From Bolinopsis microptera (lineage: Eukaryota; Ctenophora; Tentaculata; Lobata; Bolinopsidae), in NCBI RefSeq assembly GCF_026151205.1, contig NC_087082.1, positions 14,479,365 through 14,543,364 of the forward strand: a DNA stretch of 64,000 nt. The letters run 5' to 3'. The notes under the pieces were generated by a model. That model saw only the letters and a program-made list of their open reading frames with translations, did no database searches and had not been told where the DNA came from. A program made the position numbers and the translations under genes. Below are positions 58,136-64,000 of this stretch, one piece after another. Position 1 is the first letter of the stretch. Every line of letters begins with the position of its first letter.

Positions 58136-60764
58136 GTAAGTTCAACATTTCTATCAGGAATGTGGGGCTTACCTCTATTATACATAACTCTATCGTATAA
58201 CTCTATTAGTATTATATTAACTCTTAATTCTATGAGGACACGTTAGTTTATTGTGAAAAATGTTCATTAATAGAAATATAATGGTGTTTTTTTGTATGAA
58301 AAGTTTTAAACACGTTACTTGCCTCCCATCGTTTACGGACACTTTCAGAGGCAACATGAGGGGCGGTAATATTTTGCAAATAGTGCGGTTCTGCACCTGC
58401 CTTGATACTAAAACTTTGTACGTGCGGAAAATTTTGAAAGAAAAACACCGCAATCGAGCTGAACAGCTTTTAGATCTTGTCATGTTGGATTATTCAGTAG
58501 CGTAGTATAAAGCGTTGCATTACACGATTGTTGAATTTAACACAACAAATGGCTTAGCTTACAAGGTTGACACTGACTTTCCTTACCTGGGGCTATAGTT
58601 GAGCAGGAGATGAGCATAATTGAGGCAGAGTATTTAGTATTATAACTTTACAACACATTATGCACATAAGCTAACATACTTGGCGCCTGCAAACTATATG
58701 TTAGTGTGATTAAAGTGACTCAATTTCAATCTGTTGAGCGATCCACCTTGATACACAAATCTGACAGAACGAATAACGGCCGATGGTACGAAAAGATTCA
58801 GTAGTAGGCTAAAGTACGATTCCTCATTCCGCACCCACCACACTTATATGTTACCTCTGAACACTTCATCTTCAAATTTTAAAAATGAAAGTGAGATGAA
58901 TCTTGTTTCGGAAATGTTTAAAGCACCGAATTCCTGAGATGGTTCGAAGATGTTGAAAATAATTGAAAGCGAAAGTCAAATTTGAAGCCTCGAAAAACAC
59001 TACGAATATTCAATTATAAATTTTGCAACATATCAAATGGAGTAGGCTCCTCCACCGAGCACCCTTAAATGCCAAGGTTACGGAACTCCAGACTGATTTT
59101 CAGCGGCTTTTAATGACAACTTTTTGTTGCAGTCAATCCAAGATTACAGCACTGAGGAGCATCAGCATAAATATAATGGCCCAACTATATCATTATATCA
59201 GAAATAGTGGCCCTTCTGTAAATTATTGTTCTAGAGAATAGTGGTTCTACTATATCATTATACTAGAGAATTGTAGCCCTACTGTAAATCATTGCACCAC
59301 CTGGGTCTTGTTAAGCAGGGTGCTATCTGCTAAAAGCAGGGTGCTATTCCTTATGATGCTTGTGATCTGCTAAAAGCAGGGTGCTATTTCTTGTGATGCT
59401 TGTGATCTGGACTACGCAGCAATTATGAAATTACACTCGCAGAACTACTACATTTTAGTATTTACGCTGCGTTAATGTACCACGAGAGAGAGAGAGAGTA
59501 CCAAGCTTCTAGTCCTCTTTATTTCTTTGTCTCCAACAACCCCGGCTTTACAAGACCCTTGTGTGTGTAACAGTGCCTAGTTTCACATCTGTGGAGTTTG
59601 TCGTACAATTGGAATGAGATCCTCCTCCGCGGGCCCGATGTGGCCCGCCCTCCTCCTACTACGCTTATTTTTATTACTACACTTTCTCACTTGATTGCTG
59701 CTGTTCTTCTTTGTTCTTTTGTTTTACAGTCCTGACCATGTTTAAGGACACGTAAGCAGAGACAGCACATAGGTGCAGTGGGTCATGGGTGCGAAATCGC
59801 ACTATTATTATTAACATAATGCCACACTTGTTCGAACCATCGGCTGCCATTCGCTCTATCAGATCTTTTTGCAATTCCCATCAAAACGTTTAAATTTCTG
59901 ACTTTGTGCTCACAAAATATGCTCGACTGAGCCCTAACTGACACTAGGTTGATGCCCCGACTATAATACCCCAGTCCCCAACCGTGCCCTGAGTACCGTG
60001 CCCCAATCATTGCCCCATCATTGCCCCAACTGCGCCTGGTCCATGCCCCAACTGATTCTACCCGAGTGTACCTTCTGGCTGGATAGTGTTCAAATTGATT
60101 CTGACCAGTTGGAACTGTTTCCATCCCCGACTGTACCTTTTGGTAGCGCATTTCCACAGAATTGAGTCGGTATGTTAGGTATCCAGTGTGTCAGACTGCA
60201 CATGAACCTCTAGACCTTCTAATGTAGTACCGGCGTCCGGCATTAGTATAGACAATAATGCATAATATTTTATTAGTGATCATGTAATGTCGTAAACTCT
60301 GAAGTAAGAGTGCAGTGGAACTAATTAACTGAATACTCTGATCTATTGTGGAGTATCACACCAAATCATGTCAGATTCTCGCTGCATACGTCTCACTGCA
60401 TACGTCCTCTGCTTTCACTCATAATCTTCTAACAGCGTAAACTGTGAAAAATAAACTGCGGCTAAAAAAATGTGAATATATCTGTCTTACGATCACAATA
60501 GTGTCACAAATATTTTCACAAAACAAATAAAATATTCCGCCCTTCAACCATTGTTAACTCTCCCCACCTTGGTTGTGTTAGTTTAAACACTACCTTCCAC
60601 GTTAACGGCCTATAACTATGAAGCTCACAGAACACAATGTTGAATGTCAACTCATTTAGTTCACATATCAAGTGTCTCAACAAGCTTGTCGTACTGTTTT
60701 TGAATTTTACAAGCGGTGGATCAGCATAAGGAGGCTGTTAGTGCACACATTGTGACAGTACAAT
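58136..60764. other. Intron or intergenic without a supported exon
   Basis: A two-copy repeat lies at 59318-59410. On the minus strand at 59783-60157 a 124-codon frame looks like a translated dispersed repeat rather than a gene. TCAATCCAAGATTACAGC at 59133 follows an acceptor-like TTTTTGTTGCAG but has no donor. Otherwise nothing is supported. Confidence 0.45.
59318..59410. repeat. Direct duplication around GATCTGCTAAAAGCAGGGTG
   Basis: Two full copies and one partial copy of a segment of about 46 bp with TGCTAAAAGCAGGGTGCTAT and TGATGCTTGT. Confidence 0.7.
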
Positions 60765-61319
60765 ATGTCGTCTCGCTGGGCTTCCGTTGCTTCCTGTTGT
60801 TTGCTGTTTATAACGACTATTCTTATAGTCTTATTAAGGAATATCTTCCTAGCCGGCCTGGTGTACCCAGCTTACTTTATCCAAGCTGCGTTCTGTTATA
60901 TTGTAGACGTGATGACCCGGTACAACAGTGGGGTATCAGCTAAGTTCCTGATAACGACCGAGCTGGAACTATTGAGGGATAATATACACAGCTTGCTGCT
61001 AGAAAATACAGCGCGTACAGATGACCGGAGCTTGCTGCTAGAAGATACAGTGTGTGCAGATGGGAGGGTGCCTCGAGTTGGGGATGTGTGTAGGGATGGG
61101 GACCTGGTTCTTGTTGAGAATGTGTGTACAGATGGGGCTGATGAGGAATTTTGGGATGCACTGTCAGATAATATCACGTGTTCACCACATTCTATCGGGA
61201 ACATTCCAGCACTTTATTCGCATGTTAACAGGGGACTGGACAGTAAACATGATCTGCATGATGGTATCTTAAATCAGTTTCAATCTTATCAGCATGCTGT
61301 GAGGAGATCGTCAACAAAG
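60765..61319 (+). CDS. ATG-initiated exon (185 codons) with hydrophobic N-terminal hairpin; candidate membrane-anchored formin N-terminus
   Basis: ATG 60765 (in-frame TGA nine bases upstream) opens a frame that reaches a phase-0 donor AAG|GTACTC at 61320. The next exon (61728) starts in phase 0 and 408 bp away, so they join as SSTK followed by KVPKNLGRW. Residues about 8-24 (SVASCCLLFITTILIVL) and about 28-48 (FLAGLVYPAYFIQAAFCYIV) are two hydrophobic stretches split by LRN, like a membrane hairpin or two short helices. Four diverged 12-13-residue repeats follow (LLLENTARTDDR, LLLEDTVCADGR, VGDVCRDGD, LVENVCTDGA), then an acidic region. Vertebrate INF2 reaches the ER through its C-terminal tail; an N-terminal anchor would be a different solution. 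The donor is modest and is tandemly duplicated. A separate membrane protein gene is the alternative. Confidence 0.65.
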
Positions 61320-61409
61320 GTACTCTTTTCGTACATCTTTAATTTAACACGACCCCTTTTCAACAAAGGTACTCTTTTCGTACATCTTTAATTTAACACG
61401 ACCCCCTTT
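61311..61409 (+). repeat. 49-bp duplication across an exon/intron junction
   Basis: TCAACAAAG|GTACTCTTTTC and the following 30 bases occur twice in tandem (61311, 61360), so the donor is present twice. Using the second donor would add codons that read VLFSYIFNLTRPLFNKG before the frame stops. Confidence 0.9.
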
Positions 61410-61727
61410 TTAATTAACTGTAACGACTCAGAAACATACTCACTGATTATTAAAGGGTAGGTGGCCTCTCTTCAACTGACAGTATTCTAAAAAAGGTGTG
61501 AAACAATTTTCAGTATTTTAAAAGTTGTATATTGATAAAACTGAACTGCTATTGTGTAACTGCTACTCGGACTACGTAGAATTAATAATAATTGCGCGCG
61601 TCACAAAATGAGGAAAAGCCGCGCAGAGCCTGAAACAGAAAATTTTGTCTCTAAGAAATACTCCAAAAAGCGTAAGTAACTGAAAATCTATATCGTGTTT
61701 GTAATCTAACAATGTGTTCTGTTACAG

Positions 61728-61879
61728 AAAGTACCGAAGAATCTAGGAAGATGGGGCAGAGCGCTGAAAGGAGCCAAAGATTCCGGACTAGTGAGGACGG
61801 ATAGTAGTGACAGTATTGTACAAGCAATGCACGATTCAACTCCAGAGAAACTCATAGACCTCATCAAGAATCACCCTAC
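61728..61879 (+). CDS. INF2-like: Inverted formin, first common exon (start of GBD/FH3)
   Basis: The acceptor GTTCTGTTACAG| and the donor AC|GTAAGT give phase 0 in and phase 2 out. It reads KVPKNLGRWGRALKGAKDSG, an acidic linker (DSSDSIVQAMHDSTPEK), then LIDLIKNHPT. The RWxxLK-type start and the LIxLIKxxPT helix match the N-terminal end of INF2/FHDC1-type formins, in which a short basic leader precedes the armadillo-like GBD/FH3 domain. That domain mediates autoinhibition and partner binding. The FH1 and FH2 actin-assembly domains would be further right, outside the window. Because the exon is entered in phase 0, the ATG exons at 54596, 57404, 58088 and 60765, and the 30672/33321 pair, can all feed into it. 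Confidence 0.85.
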
Positions 61880-61933
61880 GTAAGTTTTTACATCTAACTA
61901 GATCTTCGTATAAGTGAATTATATACGCTAATC

Positions 61934-62110
61934 TAACTGCGTGCAATACGATGCAGACACTATTAAAATAATTGCACGAGGCGCAGCCGTGCGCACATCG
62001 ATACAATAATCGCACGAGGCGAAGCCTAGTTCGATTATTGCAGTTATTTCACAAGGCGCATCCGAGTGCAATAACTGGTGTAATCGTATTATACACGCAG
62101 TTACATTCGT
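61934..62110. mobile_element. Inverted-repeat element with CGCACGAGGCGAAGCC motifs
   Basis: The ends AACTGCGTGCAATACGAT and ATCGTATTATACACGCAGTT are imperfect inverted repeats. Inside, CACGAGGCGCAGCCG, CACGAGGCGAAGCC and CAAGGCGCATCCGAG recur. The pattern is typical of small MITEs with internal repeats. No transposase is present. Confidence 0.6.
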
Positions 62111-62393
62111 GTATAACTCCACGTCTTTGATGGATTTTTGTCGGTTTTTCCTCCTCCAGGTTTTTCCTCCTCCAGGTTTTTCCTCCTAAATGAAACTTGT
62201 GACCGGACAAGGAGTGCGATTACAAAACTAATCGCACTGATTTTCTAAAAGGTACTATAATATAATATCGTGCTTCACAATTTGCTGCCCATACGCTAAC
62301 ATAAGTTTACATTAGTTCTTCAGTTGCAAGAGCGTTATAATATAGCTCAATAAATATAATATAATGTCAATAAATAAAAAAAGCGAAAACGTA

Positions 62394-62702
62394 TCATGTC
62401 ATGGCTCACGCACCAACTTATTCACTGCTCTGAGACTCTATGAGGCTTAGTGTGACCAGCTTCTGTTTTTTCTTTTGTTGCGGGCCCGATATAACCGAAG
62501 TCAATGAAGAGCCACTTGCTAGGGCTAAAAGTAAAGGGGTGGGTTAACTGTTGTGACCACCGCATGCGAGTCACAAGAACGAATCATCTTGACAGATGCA
62601 GATCACGTGCCAACCTATCCACTGCTCTGAGACCCTTTGAGGCTTATATATAGTGTGACCACTGACCAGCCGCTGTTTTTTTCTTTTGTTACGGGCCCGT
62701 TA
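62394..62702. repeat. Diverged direct duplication, copies about 200 bp apart
   Basis: ATTCACTGCTCTGAGACTCT to TTTTCTTTTGTTGCGGGCCC recurs as ATCCACTGCTCTGAGACCCT to TTTCTTTTGTTACGGGCCC. Confidence 0.75.
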
Positions 62703-62772
62703 TGGAAATTGATTGTTTGTTTTGGTACATTTAACAGTTGCTTGGAAATAGAGCAATTTTTGGTTGTAATGC

Positions 62773-62890
62773 TCTCAAAACAGTGCGATTAGTTTCGTAA
62801 TCGCACTCCCTGAAAAAAACGACAAAAACCAGTGCGATTATAAAAAAAATATAAGTGGCCGTCAAATAGGTTGAAATTGGAGTTATATAA
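62773..62890. mobile_element. MITE-like element, inverted relative to 17893
   Basis: On the minus strand it reads CCTATTTGACGGCCACTTAT then TTTTTTTCAGGGAGTGCGAT, in the same order and spacing as 17911-17980 on the plus strand. The partial copy at 62211 lies in the opposite orientation within the same intron, so the two can pair in the transcript. Confidence 0.65.
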
Positions 62891-63354
62891 AATAATTCTA
62901 TGACACTTTAACGGCTAAACCCCACTTACCACTACCCCCACTGCCCACCCCACCCCTTAACTCCACTACCCCCACCGTCCACCCCACCCCCTCAACTCCA
63001 GCGACTGAACAATGCTCCCCTCTCTCAACCCCTTCAGTGGCTAAGAATTAGATGGTATCTAACGTACCACGTGCAGCAGATGCCTGATAGATACCGTCTA
63101 GTTAGGTCCAGAAAGTTGATGGCGTACATCCCTGTACTATGCTTGCACCCAGAATGCCACTCTCTCTCCTTTCTCCCTTATTCGACATGACGTTTCCTAT
63201 ACCAGCCTCGGCTCCACCTGTTAAACTTTCTCCTTCTCCTATCTACTGCAGTAGATATTATAAGTGCTTGTCGCCTCCCCTCTCCTGGACCCCACCTTAT
63301 AGTTCCTACACTGTTTACAGAATAACTCCCCTACATGAACCACTACCCCCCCAG

Positions 63355-63481
63355 TTGTAAGACGTATGTAGCGGCTAAGACAAGGTTCAAGACGGTTGAT
63401 AAGATGTGGCTGTTCTCTTTTCTTGAATGTGACGGACTCTCTGTTATATTCGACACTTTGCATACTCTTGCAAAGCAAAAG
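63355..63481 (+). CDS. INF2-like: Inverted formin, GBD/FH3 exon 2
   Basis: The acceptor ACTACCCCCCCAG| and the donor AAAAG|GTAATG give 127 nt. Entered in phase 2 it completes a threonine codon and reads CKTYVAAKTRFKTVDKMWLF, then SFLECDGLSVIFDTLHTLAK. The W-x-x-x-F-L-E-x-x-G-L-x-x-x-x-x-x-L pattern is characteristic of the formin FH3 armadillo start and aligns without gaps to INF2. It ends in phase 0. Confidence 0.9.
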
Positions 63482-63765
63482 GTAATGTGTAAGACAGTTC
63501 CCAATCAAAATGCTGGGTTTAACTTAGAATAAGTTTAACTTGTAAACTTGTGTTACAAACACCAAGACAAGCCAACTTTAATTTTCGCGTCATAAACTAT
63601 TTTGTGAAACATTGCTTGTCTCCTTGTTTCGTTTGTACATCGCTCCTACCTATACATCGCTACCTATAATACACCTATAGAATGGGAGCGAATATTTTAA
63701 ACCGTCAACAAATGACGATTTTTATTCAAATGTGTTCCATCTGGTTTAATGAACATGATGTTCAG
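63482..63765. other. Intron (284 bp)
   Basis: It starts GTAATG and ends GAACATGATGTTCAG. No inserted element was seen. Confidence 0.8.
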
Positions 63766-63892
63766 AATTTCCGGATTTCCGACGCCATGGTGCAACTTGA
63801 GTGTGTATCTCTAATAAAGACAGTTCTCAACAGCAAAACAGGACTCGAGTTCTTCTTGGAGAGGGAGGAATACATCGCCAAATTCGCACATG
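63766..63892 (+). CDS. INF2-like: Inverted formin, GBD/FH3 exon 3 (gene continues beyond the window)
   Basis: Phase 0 in, phase 1 out (127 nt), donor CATG|GTACGT. It reads NFRISDAMVQLECVSLIKTV, then LNSKTGLEFFLEREEYIAKF and AH. ISDA-x-x-Q-L-x-C-V-x-x-(I/V)-(K/R)-x-V-(L/M)-NS is the conserved FH3 helix that contains the alanine/asparagine signature of formins. The closest match I know is INF2, followed by FHDC1. The upstream join LAKQK to NFRISD needs no gap relative to INF2, which supports both splice sites. The rest of FH3, FH1 and FH2 are past position 64000. Confidence 0.9.
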
Positions 63893-64000
63893 GTACGTTA
63901 CTATGACGATTTCAGCACACACACGGTACGTTACTATGACGACCACAGTTCACTCTTGGTACGTTACACTTACTATGACGACTACAGTTCACTCACGGTA
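63892..64000 (+). repeat. 33-39-bp repeat of a splice donor region, 3+ copies
   Basis: GGTACGTTACTATGACGA occurs at 63892, 63925 and, with a 6-bp insertion, 63958, and starts again at 63997. The first copy is the exon donor itself, so the junction has been tandemly copied into the intron. The array runs off the window edge. Confidence 0.9.

Larger units (their letters stand above)
61880..63354. other. Intron with MITE-like elements
   Basis: This 1.5-kb intron holds an inverted-repeat element (61934-62110), a GTTTTTCCTCCTCCAG triplication (about 62140-62190), a GGAGTGCGATTAC fragment (62211) and a diverged 107-bp duplication (62394 and 62596). A full family member lies inverted at 62773-62890. 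A 73-codon frame at 63139-63360 overlaps the next exon in another frame and is not supported. Confidence 0.55.

Noticed and set aside
59783..60157. 124-codon minus-strand frame starting MEMRYQKVQSGMETVP
   Set aside because: It contains short internal repeats (GCCCCAACTG, ATTGCCCCA) and a style typical of translated dispersed repeats. It has no splice sites and no recognised domain.
61054..61272. Frames overlapping the 185-codon exon in other phases and on the minus strand
   Set aside because: They are shadows of the 60765-61319 frame, whose start, length and phase fit are better.
61608..61671. Short ATG frame MRKSRAEPETENFVSKKYSK with the donor AAGC|GTAAGT right before the formin exon
   Set aside because: The donor is phase 1, and joining it to 61728 gives a stop within 26 codons. 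It could be non-coding leader, but it does not give a formin start.

Overview
This is a stretch of an animal (metazoan), non-vertebrate genome. It is AT-rich and intron-rich, has short exons in long introns, and carries no bacterial-style gene blocks. About a quarter of it is tandem repeat. The one protein family I can name with confidence is an inverted formin (INF2/FHDC1 type): three consecutive exons at 61728-63892 encode the start of its GBD/FH3 domain, and the rest of the gene lies beyond the right edge. I cannot name the species. A short TTAGGG run and the formin family fit an animal; any guess at a phylum would be weak.

Layout. (1) 1057-24331: ten exons whose splice phases match one after another (0,0,1,1,0 and then all 0). 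Joined, they give one 341-codon open frame encoding a charged, low-complexity, unrecognised protein with a polybasic segment and a TQT motif. (2) 30672-33350: a 616-codon exon with an upstream in-frame stop and its own ATG, followed by a 10-codon microexon, both ending in phase 0. (3) 33351-54595: about 21 kb without a firmly supported exon, dominated by large satellite arrays. (4) 54596-61319: four more ATG-initiated exons ending in a phase-0 donor. These are one of 332 codons, two near-identical 16-codon copies, and one of 185 codons with a hydrophobic N-terminus. (5) 61728-63892: the formin exons, whose first acceptor is phase 0 and so accepts any of the upstream starts.

The simplest reading is one large plus-strand formin locus with several alternative first exons. 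These would give the same actin-regulating core different N-termini: long disordered tails with TQT/VQT motifs that resemble dynein light chain LC8 sites, a very short start, or a hydrophobic membrane-hairpin-like start. It remains possible that the 1-24 kb exons, or the 30 kb exon, belong to separate upstream genes. Only transcript data can decide this.

The introns hold more than thirty minisatellite or microsatellite arrays and several short inverted-repeat (MITE-like) elements. One MITE has 25-bp terminal repeats and an 8-bp target duplication inside a minisatellite. A recurring oddity is that tandem duplications sit exactly across splice junctions, copying the splice site, at four mapped exon ends. 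A further array of about 40 copies consists of units that each contain a strong acceptor-like sequence.
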